Shown: positions 41,701 to 48,293 of the stretch, piece by piece
How the letters are laid out: every line of letters starts with the position of its first letter
Position numbering within the stretch: position 1 is the first letter of the stretch
Assembly (NCBI RefSeq): GCF_000313755.1
Contig: NZ_AMZB01000076.1
Coordinates: 1 to 48,293 of the forward strand
From: Pseudomonas nitroreducens TX1
GTDB taxonomy: Bacteria > Pseudomonadota > Gammaproteobacteria > Pseudomonadales > Pseudomonadaceae
Direction: 5' to 3'
Length of the DNA: 48,293 nt
Translations under genes and position numbers: made by a program
Notes under the pieces: model-generated
Database searches by the model: none
What the model was told of the DNA's origin: nothing
Seen by the model: the letters and a program-made list of their open reading frames with translations, nothing else

Positions 41701-42504
41701 ATGCGCCCACTGCTGCTGACGCTGCTTTTGCTCTGCCCCGCCTCTTTTGCCGCCACGCTCACCCTCGAGTTGCCCGACGGCAAACACGACTTCACCACCG
41801 AGCAACTGCTGGCCAACCCCAAGGCGCAGGACATCGAGATTCCTGCTGACGTTTCCTACAACCGCACCATGCATTACCGCGCGGTGCCACTGGCAACACT
41901 GCTGCAAGGCGTGAAGCCCGCCGACCACCTGCAGGCCGTGGCGCTGGACGGCTTCGCCGCCGAGCTGCCCGCCGCGCCACTGCTGGCGGAGAAGGGTTCC
42001 CGCGCCTGGCTGGCCATCGAGGAAGCGGACAAACCCTGGCCGAAGCTGGGCGACGGCAAGCCCTCCGCCGGCCCCTTCTACCTGGTGTGGACCGATCCCC
42101 AAGCCGCCGGCATCGGCCCGGAACAATGGCCGTTCCAGGTTGCCGGCATCCGTTATCTGAAGCCGCTGGCCGAGCGCTTCCCGGCGCTGCTACCGGCGAA
42201 GAGCGCTGCTGAACCGGTGCAGAAGGGTTTCGCCCAGTTCCAGAAGAATTGCCTGGCCTGCCACCGCCTGAACGGCGCCGGAGACTCGCAGTTCGGCCCG
42301 GACCTGAACATTCCGCACAACCCCACCGAATACTTCGCCCCGGGCTATCTGAAACAGTACATCCGCGACCCGCAAAGCCTGCGGCACTGGCCCGAGGCGC
42401 GGATGAAAGGCTTCACGCCGGAAGTGATCAGCGACCAGGAGCTGGATCAGATCGTGGCTTACCTCAAGCACATGGCAGGGCGGAAGGCGAAGGCCGGGAG
42501 CTGA
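41701..42504 (+). CDS. Exported two-domain c-type cytochrome
   Basis: 267 residues with a signal peptide (1-17, ending PASFA). The N-terminal domain (about 18-155) contains MHYRAVPLATLLQGVKPADH, AVALDGFAAELP and AGPFYLVWTDP. It resembles the oxidoreductase molybdopterin-binding fold without an obvious Cys ligand. A class I cytochrome c domain follows, with heme motif CLACH (Cys 184, Cys 187, His 188) and a probable distal Met 235 in EARMKGFTP. It probably works in the periplasm as an electron carrier coupled to an unidentified partner. ATG 41701 begins MRPLLLTLLLL. Several REP units follow the stop. The fusion is unusual, and I do not recognise a named family. Confidence 0.84.
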   Translation: MRPLLLTLLLLCPASFAATLTLELPDGKHDFTTEQLLANPKAQDIEIPADVSYNRTMHYRAVPLATLLQGVKPADHLQAVALDGFAAELPAAPLLAEKGSRAWLAIEEADKPWPKLGDGKPSAGPFYLVWTDPQAAGIGPEQWPFQVAGIRYLKPLAERFPALLPAKSAAEPVQKGFAQFQKNCLACHRLNGAGDSQFGPDLNIPHNPTEYFAPGYLKQYIRDPQSLRHWPEARMKGFTPEVISDQELDQIVAYLKHMAGRKAKAGS

Positions 42505-42527
42505 TCGGCAAGGTCGGTGCGGCGATG

Positions 42528-42710
42528 GTTCGCGAGCAAGCTCGCTCCTACGAAGAGCAAGGCGGAGCGGGCCTGTAGGAGCGGAGCTTCTCCGCGAAAT
42601 ACCGGCGCAACCGGGACCCTGAGCACCGTGCGGCGGTTGGATCAGATCCGCTCCTACGAAAAGCAGGTCAGGTGCAGCCCGTCCTTGTAGGAGCGAGCTT
42701 GCTCGCGAAC
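42528..42710. repeat. Cluster of four REP half-sites
   Basis: Between convergent genes: GTTCGCGAGCAAGCTCGCTCCTACG (42528-42552, inverted), TGTAGGAGCGGAGCTTCTCCGCGAA (42573-42597, direct variant), TTGGATCAGATCCGCTCCTACG (42637-42658, inverted variant), and TGTAGGAGCGAGCTTGCTCGCGAAC (42686-42710, direct). Two sequence subtypes are interleaved. Confidence 0.88.
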
Positions 42711-42728
42711 CCGCCCGAACACCGAGCG

Positions 42729-43463
42729 TCAGTGCCAATAATCTCCCGGCGGCGCAGGCAGTTCGCCCAGCAACTGCCGCAACCCTGCGCCCCATTGCCC
42801 GCGGATGCCCTCGAAGTACGGGTCGCCCTCCTGGATGCGGTACCCCGCCGGCACCTCCAGGCTACCCTCGCGGTACACCAGCAGGTCCAGCGGCATGCCC
42901 ACCGAGAGGTTGCTGCGGATGGTCGAGTCGAAGCTGATCAGTGCGCAGCGCAGGGCCTGTTCCAGTGGCGTGGAATAGCTCATGGCACGGTCGATGATCG
43001 GCTTGCCGTACTTGCTCTCGCCGATCTGGAAGTACGGCGTGTCGCGGGTGGATTCGATGAAGTTGCCCTGCGGGTAGACGTTGAACAGGCGCGGTACTTC
43101 CGTACCGATCTGCCCGCCGACGAGGAAGGAGCTGCCCAGGTCGACGCCCTGGTTGTGGCCGATGTTCTCGTCGTGGTCGACCACCTCGCGCAGCGTCGAT
43201 CCCACCAGGCGCGCGGCCTCGAAGAGATTCTCCACCGTGCCGAGGTTCGGTCCGTCGGCGCTCATGCGCTGGCGCAGCACGCTGATCACCGCTTGCGAGG
43301 TGGCCAGGTTGCCGGCGCTCTGAACCACGATCAGGCGCTCACCGGGCGTACCGAAGACATGCAGTTTGCGGAACACAGCGATGTTGTCGACGCCGGCATT
43401 GGTGCGCGAATCGGAAACGAAGACCAGGCCCTGGGCGAGGTTCATGGCGACGCAGTAGGTCAT
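42729..43463 (-). CDS. Anbu-type proteasome-like peptidase
   Basis: 244 residues of the Anbu (ancestral beta subunit) branch of the Ntn-hydrolase/proteasome family. After removal of Met the N-terminus is Thr-Tyr-Cys, which supplies the N-terminal nucleophile. Asp 17 (SDSRTNAG) and Lys 32 (FRKLHVF) match the proteasome Asp17/Lys33 pair. VVQSAGNLATSQAVISVLR and ERALRCA-like (EQALRCALISFDSTIRSNLS) regions match the fold. Anbu proteins form open or lock-washer oligomers whose protease activity is weak or unproven. It is the last gene of an operon with transglutaminase, alpha-E and ATP-grasp genes, a conserved linkage predicted to make or process peptides. The start is ATG 43463. Confidence 0.9.
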   Translation of the reverse strand: MTYCVAMNLAQGLVFVSDSRTNAGVDNIAVFRKLHVFGTPGERLIVVQSAGNLATSQAVISVLRQRMSADGPNLGTVENLFEAARLVGSTLREVVDHDENIGHNQGVDLGSSFLVGGQIGTEVPRLFNVYPQGNFIESTRDTPYFQIGESKYGKPIIDRAMSYSTPLEQALRCALISFDSTIRSNLSVGMPLDLLVYREGSLEVPAGYRIQEGDPYFEGIRGQWGAGLRQLLGELPAPPGDYWH

Positions 43464-43542
43464 AGCGCTCTCATGACTGTTTTTTGGCGGGGTGAACTGG
43501 CACCGATCTTACTGCCGGTGCCGGCCCGCGCGCCATGCACCC

Positions 43543-44352
43543 TCACTGCTGCGCCTGCTGCATCTGCTGCAGATGCCCCGGCGCCACGGTCACGCGGGCG
43601 TGCATCTGTTCACCGCCACCGCCCCGGCGCATGCCGCGCACCGGGCAGGCGTCGAGATAGTCCAGGCCCACCGCCAGCTTCAGGTGGCGCTCCGGGCGGT
43701 CCAGCACGTTGGTCACGTCGAAGCTGTACCAGGCGTCGTCCAGCCAGGCTTCGGTCCAGGCGTGGCTGGCCAGGTGCTCCTCGGCGTCGGTGTAGAGGTA
43801 GCCGGAGACATAGCGCGCCGGCACGCCCAGGTGGCGCAGGCAGGCGAGGAAGGCGTGGGCGTGGTCCTGGCAGACGCCCTGCCCGGCGGCAAAGGCTTCG
43901 GCGGCGGTGCTGTCGACTTGGGTCGAGCCGGGCACGTAGGCAATGCGCTCATTCAACGCCTGCATCAGGTGGATCATGGCCTTGCGGTCGCGGCGCTCGG
44001 CGCACTGGGTGCGGGCGAACTCCTGCAACGCACCATCAGCCTGGGTCAGCCGGGTGCTGCGCAGGAACGGCAGCGGCGACAGGTGATCGTGCTCGCGCTC
44101 GTTCTCCACGTCGATTTCCACGTGGCCATGGGCGGCGATGGCGATGGCCTCGTGGGGCTCGTCGAGGGTCAATACGTGGAGGATGTTGCCGTAGGCGTCG
44201 CGCTGCGGATGCGCCGGACGCGGCAGATGCAGCTGCCAGTCGAGCACGTGCTGGCGCTCGCTTTCCTGCGGGGTCAGGCGCAGGTACTGGATGCTCGCGC
44301 GCACCTGGTCTTCGTAGCGGTAGGTGGTGTCGTGGCGGATGGAGAGTTTCAT
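43543..44352 (-). CDS. Transglutaminase-like cysteine protease of the Anbu operon
   Basis: 269 residues. The N-terminal bacterial transglutaminase-like domain (about 1-80) begins MKLSIRHDTTYRYEDQVRAS. The catalytic core has an intact triad: Cys in GVCQDHAHAFLACLRHLGVP, His in SHAWTEAWLDDAW, and Asp in SFDVTN. LKLAVGLDYLDACPVRGMRRGGGGEQMHARV near the end is the family ending. No signal peptide is visible. The start ATG 44352 overlaps the stop of the alpha-E gene by four bases (ATGA), so translation is coupled. It probably cleaves or transfers an amide bond in the peptide product of the ATP-grasp enzyme. Substrate unknown. Confidence 0.91.
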   Translation of the reverse strand: MKLSIRHDTTYRYEDQVRASIQYLRLTPQESERQHVLDWQLHLPRPAHPQRDAYGNILHVLTLDEPHEAIAIAAHGHVEIDVENEREHDHLSPLPFLRSTRLTQADGALQEFARTQCAERRDRKAMIHLMQALNERIAYVPGSTQVDSTAAEAFAAGQGVCQDHAHAFLACLRHLGVPARYVSGYLYTDAEEHLASHAWTEAWLDDAWYSFDVTNVLDRPERHLKLAVGLDYLDACPVRGMRRGGGGEQMHARVTVAPGHLQQMQQAQQ

Positions 44353-45296
44353 GCGGCCTCCAGGTACGAGCTGTGAATGGCGTTGGCGAGTTGGCGCACC
44401 AGCCCGATATGGTCGGTGATCCAGGGATGCAGGCCGTTGCCCAGCACTTCATCGATGCCGGTGTAGCGCACCCGCGCTTCCAGTTCGGCGGCCAGGCGCT
44501 GGGCCGGGCGGCCGTTGATGCCGGGAAGGCTGGCGAGGATCTGGCGCAGCTCCTCGGCGCAGGCCAGCAGCGAGCGCGGCACGTCCTCGCGCAGCAGCAG
44601 GAGTTCGGCGATGTTCCGCGCATTAAGGGCGTCGCGGTACAGCTCGGTGTACCCCTCGAACGCCGACAGCGCGCGCAGCAGCGCGGTCCACTGGTAGTAA
44701 CCGCGCGCCGTGCCTTCGGCCGGCCCCTGGTCATCACCGAGCACCTGGTTGCGCGCATCCAGCAGCCGCAGCGTGTTGTCGGCGCGCTCGATGTAGGTGC
44801 CCAGGCGGATGAAATGGAAGGCGTCATTGCGCATGCTGGTGCCGAAGGTGGCGCCCCGGAACAAGTGGGAGCGATCCTTCACCCATTCGCAGAAATGGCT
44901 GATGCCATAGCGCAGCAGGCCTTGGTGGGCGATGTCGCGCATCTCCAGCCAGGTGGCGTTGATGTTCTCCCACATGTCGGTGGTGATACGCCCGCGTACC
45001 GCGTGTGCAGCGGCACGGGCGGCACCCAGGCAGCAGTAGATGCTGGTGGGATTCTGCGCATCGAGGGCGAAGAAGTTGAGCAGGCGCTCGGCATGCAATT
45101 CGCCATGCCGCGCCAGGTAGGCATCGAGGTTTCCGGTAATGCGCAGCGGCATCGCCAGTTCCTCCAGGCCATCGCCACGGCCATCCTGGGGCATCAGCGA
45201 CAGCGAGTAGGACACGTCGAGCATACGCGCGAGGTTCTCGGCGCGCTCCAGGTAGCGCGACATCCAGTACAGGTCGGAAGCGGTACGGCTCAGCAT
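44349..45296 (-). CDS. Alpha-E domain protein of the Anbu operon
   Basis: 315 residues, almost entirely helical, matching the alpha-E family (PF04168) named for its conserved Glu. The N-terminus MLSRTASDLYWMSRYLERAE is the signature. Further conserved parts are GAARAAAHAVRGRITTDMWE, FIRLGTYIERADNTLRLLDAR and LRQILASLPGINGRPAQRLA. Biochemical function is unknown. It is found with circularly permuted ATP-grasp enzymes and transglutaminases and is often fused to them. It starts 4 bases after the ATP-grasp stop and overlaps the transglutaminase start by 4. Confidence 0.92.
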   Translation of the reverse strand: MLSRTASDLYWMSRYLERAENLARMLDVSYSLSLMPQDGRGDGLEELAMPLRITGNLDAYLARHGELHAERLLNFFALDAQNPTSIYCCLGAARAAAHAVRGRITTDMWENINATWLEMRDIAHQGLLRYGISHFCEWVKDRSHLFRGATFGTSMRNDAFHFIRLGTYIERADNTLRLLDARNQVLGDDQGPAEGTARGYYQWTALLRALSAFEGYTELYRDALNARNIAELLLLREDVPRSLLACAEELRQILASLPGINGRPAQRLAAELEARVRYTGIDEVLGNGLHPWITDHIGLVRQLANAIHSSYLEAA

Positions 45297-45300
45297 GATT

Positions 45301-46713
45301 TCAGTCCTCGACTACCCAGGTGTCCTTGGTACCGCCACCTTGTGACGAGTTGACGACCAGCGAGCCTTCGCGCAGCGCTACGCGGGTCAGGCCACCGGGC
45401 ACTAGGCGGACATTGTCCGGCGCGGACAGCACGAAGGGCCGCAGGTCGATGTGGCGGGGGGCGATGCCGTTCTCGACGAAGGTCGGGCAGGTCGACAGGC
45501 TCAGGGTCGGCTGCGCGATGTACGCCTCCGGACGGGCCATCAGGCGGGCACGGAAGGCCTCGATTTCCGCCGTGCTCGCGGCGGGGCCGACCAGCATGCC
45601 GTAGCCGCCGGAGCCCTGGGCCTCTTTCACCACCAACTCGGGCAGGTGCGCCAGCACGTGGGAAAGGTCCTGCGGCCGGCGGCATTGCCAGGTCGGCACA
45701 TTGTGCAGGATGGGTTCCTGGTCGAGGTAGAAGCGGATCATTTCCGGCACGTAGGGATACACTGACTTGTCGTCAGCGACCCCGGTGCCGATGGCGTTGG
45801 CCAGCACCACGTTGCCCGCACGATAGGCGGCCAGCAGGCCGGGCACGCCGAGCATGGAATCGGGATTGAAGGCCAGCGGATCGAGGAAGTCGTCGTCCAC
45901 CCGGCGGTAGATCACATCCACCGGCATCGGGCCGGCGGTGGTGCGCATGTAGACGCGCTCGTCGCGGACGAACAGGTCGGCGCCCTCCACCAACTCCACG
46001 CCCATCTCGCGGGCGAGGAAGGCGTGTTCGAAGTAGGCGCTGTTGAAGCGCCCGGGCGTCAGCACCACCACGCAGGGCTGGTCCACGGCGCTGGCCTGGC
46101 GCAGGGTGTCGAGCAGCAGGTTCGGGTAGTGATCGATGGGCGCGATGCGCTGAGCGCCGAACAGCTCGGGGAACAGGCGCATCATCATCTTGCGGTTCTC
46201 CAGCATGTAGGAAACGCCGCTGGGGGTGCGCAGGTTGTCCTCGAGGACGTAGTAGGCGCCGTTGCCATCGCGCACCAGGTCGATGCCGGCGATGTGCGCA
46301 TAGACGTTGCCGGGCACATCCAGGCCCTGCATGGCCAGCTGGTACTGATCGTTGGCCAGGACCTGCTCGGGTGGAATCAGGCCCTCCTTGAGGATGCGCT
46401 GGTCGTGGTAGAGATCGGCGAGGAACAGGTTGAGTGCCTGCACGCGCTGGATGCAGCCGGCCTCGATGGTCTTCCACTCGCTGGCGGGAATGCTGCGCGG
46501 GATGGTGTCGAAGGGGATCAGGCGCTCGGTGCCCTGGTCGTCGCCGTAAAGGGTGAAGGTGATCCCGGCGCGATAGAACAGCAGGTCGGCCTCGCGGCGG
46601 CGCTGTTGCAGCTGCTCGCCGGGCATGTCCGCCAGCCAGCGGGCGAACTCCGTGTAGTGCGGTCGGCAGGCGCCAGCGGCGTCGTGCATTTCGTCATAGA
46701 ACACCCGAGCCAT
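45301..46713 (-). CDS. Circularly permuted ATP-grasp protein of the Anbu operon
   Basis: 470 residues of the circularly permuted ATP-grasp type 2 family (PF14403). Motifs: IPFDTIPRSIPASEWKTIEA, LVRDGNGAYYVLEDNLRTPSGVSY (acidic Mg-binding segment), VVVLTPGRFNSAYFEHAFLA, and the late ATP-binding Lys/Gly loop ELVVKEAQGSGGYGMLVG, found near the C-terminus because of the permutation. It is predicted to ligate amino acids or peptides with ATP. The start is ATG 46713 with GGAG at the right spacing. It is the first gene of the four-gene operon. A divergent PotD-like gene lies across 364 bases. Confidence 0.93.
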   Translation of the reverse strand: MARVFYDEMHDAAGACRPHYTEFARWLADMPGEQLQQRRREADLLFYRAGITFTLYGDDQGTERLIPFDTIPRSIPASEWKTIEAGCIQRVQALNLFLADLYHDQRILKEGLIPPEQVLANDQYQLAMQGLDVPGNVYAHIAGIDLVRDGNGAYYVLEDNLRTPSGVSYMLENRKMMMRLFPELFGAQRIAPIDHYPNLLLDTLRQASAVDQPCVVVLTPGRFNSAYFEHAFLAREMGVELVEGADLFVRDERVYMRTTAGPMPVDVIYRRVDDDFLDPLAFNPDSMLGVPGLLAAYRAGNVVLANAIGTGVADDKSVYPYVPEMIRFYLDQEPILHNVPTWQCRRPQDLSHVLAHLPELVVKEAQGSGGYGMLVGPAASTAEIEAFRARLMARPEAYIAQPTLSLSTCPTFVENGIAPRHIDLRPFVLSAPDNVRLVPGGLTRVALREGSLVVNSSQGGGTKDTWVVED

Positions 46714-47077
46714 CTTCTACTCCTTGTTGCCGTGCTTCCCCGGCATGCTCTGCATTGGCAGGAGAGCCGTCGCAAGGCCCGTGCCAGAGGTCGATTTCCT
46801 ATCCATTCAATGACTTGCAAAGGTTGCCCGAGCGATTCGCACCAGCGCGGTGCGCTTTTCGCCAGCAGCCCCCTCGGCTCGCCCCGTTTGGGGCCGCAAG
46901 CGCCAGCGGGCGGGGCTTTGCGGGGCATGGGGGCGTTCTTGTCAGCCTCCGGGGCCGGAACTACGCTGCAAGAACGTGCCCATTCGCTATGGACACGCAG
47001 CGGTCGACCGTGGTGCCAATTTTCTGCGCGCAGGGTCCGCAGTGGCTCCCACAACGAAGAACAACAGGAGTCCGTCC
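46714..47077. promoter_or_regulatory. Divergent region between the Anbu operon and the substrate-binding protein gene
   Basis: 364 bases without a convincing gene. It holds a small hairpin GCCCC-GTTT-GGGGC (46881-46894) and an inverted repeat CGTTCTTG (46934-46941) / CAAGAACG (46969-46976) with 27 bases between. The second could be an operator or a leader stem for the potD-like gene. No clear promoter boxes. Confidence 0.45.
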
Positions 47078-48250
47078 ATGTCATCAGTGCAATTGTCTTG
47101 CGTGAAAGTCGCGGCGCTGGCCTTCGCCGGCATCAGCCTGCTTTCCAGCGCCTCGTTGCAGGCCGCCGAAGCGCTCAAGCAGCTCGGCAACCCTGAAGGG
47201 GCGCTGGATATCATTGCCTGGCCCGGCTACATCGAGCGCGGCGAGAGCGACAAGAACTACGACTGGGTCAGCCAGTTCGAAAAGGACACCGGCTGCAAGG
47301 TCAACGTGAAGACTGCCGCCACCTCCGACGAGATGGTCAGCCTGATGGCCAAGGGCGGCTACGATCTGGTCACCGCCTCCGGCGACGCCTCGCTGCGGCT
47401 GGTCTACGGCAAGCGCGTACAGCCGATCAACATTGCCCTGGTGCCCAACTGGAAGAACGTCGACCCGCGCCTGCAGAACGCGCCGTGGCACACGGTGGAC
47501 GGCAAGCACTACGGCACGCCCTACCAGTGGGGCCCGAACGTGCTGATGTACAACACCAAGGTCTTCCCCAAGGCTCCTGAAAGCTGGAGCGTGGTGTTCA
47601 GCGAGCAGAAGCTGCCCGACGGCAAGAGCAACAAGGGCCGCGTACAGGCCTATGACGGGCCGATCTACATCGCCGACGCGGCGCTGTACCTGAAGACCGC
47701 CAATCCCAAGCTGGGCATCCAGGACCCGTACGAACTGAACGAGGAGCAGTACGCCGCCGCGCTAAAACTGCTGCGTGAGCAGCAGAAGCTGATCCATCGC
47801 TACTGGCACGACGCGACGGTGCAGATGAGCGACTTCAAGAATGAGGGCGTGGCCGCTTCCGGCTCCTGGCCGTACCAGGTGAACGCGCTGCAGGGAGAGA
47901 AGCAGCCGATCGCCTCGACCATTCCCGGCGAAGGCGTCACCGGGTGGGCCGATACCACCATGCTGCACGCCGATGCCAAGCACCCGGTATGCGCCTACAA
48001 ATGGCTTAACTGGTCGCTGGAACCCAAGGTGCAGGGCGACGTCGCCGCCTGGTTCGGCTCGGTGCCGTCCGTACCCGACGGTTGCAGCGGCAGCCAACTG
48101 CTGGGCGAGAAAGGTTGCGCCGCCAACGGCTACGACCAGTTCGACCGCATCGCCTTCTGGAAGACCCCTCAGGCCAAGTGCGACCAGGGGCAGTGCGTGC
48201 CTTACAGCCGGTGGACGCAGGATTACATTGCGATCATGGGTGGGAGGTGA
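47078..48250 (+). CDS. Periplasmic polyamine-type ABC transporter substrate-binding protein (PotD-like)
   Basis: 390 residues. The start chosen is ATG 47078 with CAACAGGAG in front; the open frame runs further back into noncoding sequence. A signal peptide (about 1-28, ending ASLQAAE) precedes a bilobed type II binding fold with GALDIIAWPGYIERGESDKN, GYDLVTASGDASLRLV, YQWGPNVLMYNTKVF and VTGWADTTMLHADAKHP. This matches the PotD/PotF family, which binds spermidine or putrescine. The ligand here is not certain. Four cysteines near the end may form disulfides. Permease and ATPase genes would be expected downstream, outside the window. Confidence 0.88.
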   Translation: MSSVQLSCVKVAALAFAGISLLSSASLQAAEALKQLGNPEGALDIIAWPGYIERGESDKNYDWVSQFEKDTGCKVNVKTAATSDEMVSLMAKGGYDLVTASGDASLRLVYGKRVQPINIALVPNWKNVDPRLQNAPWHTVDGKHYGTPYQWGPNVLMYNTKVFPKAPESWSVVFSEQKLPDGKSNKGRVQAYDGPIYIADAALYLKTANPKLGIQDPYELNEEQYAAALKLLREQQKLIHRYWHDATVQMSDFKNEGVAASGSWPYQVNALQGEKQPIASTIPGEGVTGWADTTMLHADAKHPVCAYKWLNWSLEPKVQGDVAAWFGSVPSVPDGCSGSQLLGEKGCAANGYDQFDRIAFWKTPQAKCDQGQCVPYSRWTQDYIAIMGGR

Positions 48251-48274
48251 CGAAGCCCCGCTTCACTGCTGACC

Positions 48275-48293
48275 TGTAGGAGCGAGCTTGCTC
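48275..48293. repeat. REP half-site cut by the window end
   Basis: TGTAGGAGCGAGCTTGCTC is the left part of the same REP unit found at 9571, 25372, 37590 and 42686. It continues beyond the window. Confidence 0.88.

Noticed and set aside
42672..45353. Open frame of 893 codons antisense to the Anbu operon
   Set aside because: Antisense shadow covering three genes with proven motifs. The Arg/Pro/Ala-rich stretch in its middle is typical of noncoding high-GC frames.
46850..47077. 76-codon N-terminal extension of the PotD-like protein
   Set aside because: It is Arg/Pro-rich and would bury the signal peptide. ATG 47078 has a good ribosome binding site.

Overview
This is a gene-dense, high-GC chromosomal window from a Pseudomonas, most like the P. 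aeruginosa / P. nitroreducens / P. citronellolis branch. The evidence is the ppsA-ppsR pair, an APS-type cysH, thrH, cysB, the MalT-like regulator pair beside pabB, and dispersed Pseudomonas REP half-sites (core GGAGCGAGCTTGCTCGCGAA). From memory, the gene order from ppsA to the thiolase resembles the ppsA neighbourhood of P. aeruginosa. I see no rRNA, tRNA, insertion sequence, prophage, CRISPR array or replication origin. The only repeats are REP-type elements and one short tandem duplication.

Layout. (1) 71-3424: ppsA (TTG start) and its regulator ppsR, divergent. (2) 3579-6108: a DUF3300 lipoprotein followed by an exported DUF2950 protein. (3) 6392-9461: a tight three-gene operon of periplasmic retropepsin-like protease, inactive transglutaminase fused to 7 TM helices, and RimK-like ATP-grasp ligase. 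It is a predicted peptide or protein modification system. (4) 9676-20573, minus strand: a five-gene envelope operon resembling the Acinetobacter Fil putative pilus system. It contains a small exported beta-rich protein, a periplasmic C39 peptidase, a coiled-coil plus beta-barrel protein, a FadL/OmpP1 barrel and a MalM-domain protein. Two tandem giant MalT-type LuxR regulators lie immediately upstream. (5) 20673-26543: folate and sulfur metabolism (pabB, thrH, cysH, a thioredoxin-like protein, an MFS transporter, cysB). (6) 26711-31738: UspA, 5'-nucleotidase, PanE-like reductase, thioredoxin-like protein, PilZ protein, DAHP synthase and a GNAT protein. (7) 31761-37494: a membrane-anchored protein of unknown function, a crotonase, two small envelope proteins, a CorA-type transporter, a glutamine amidotransferase and an isochorismatase-like hydrolase lacking the usual Cys. 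(8) 37663-41030: a two-gene beta-oxidation operon. (9) 41458-42504: a 32-residue single-TM protein and a two-domain c-type cytochrome. (10) 42729-46713: the Anbu operon (circularly permuted ATP-grasp, alpha-E protein, transglutaminase, Anbu proteasome-like peptidase). (11) 47078-48250: a periplasmic PotD-like substrate-binding protein.

The three clusters most worth experimental attention are the Fil-like operon with its two MalT-type regulators, the ATP-grasp / inactive transglutaminase-7TM / retropepsin operon, and the Anbu operon. The last two are unrelated gene sets that combine the same protein classes (ATP-grasp ligase, transglutaminase fold, peptidase), which suggests two separate peptide-tagging or peptide-synthesis systems about 33 kb apart.

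All family assignments come from reading the sequence and from memory. No database search was run.
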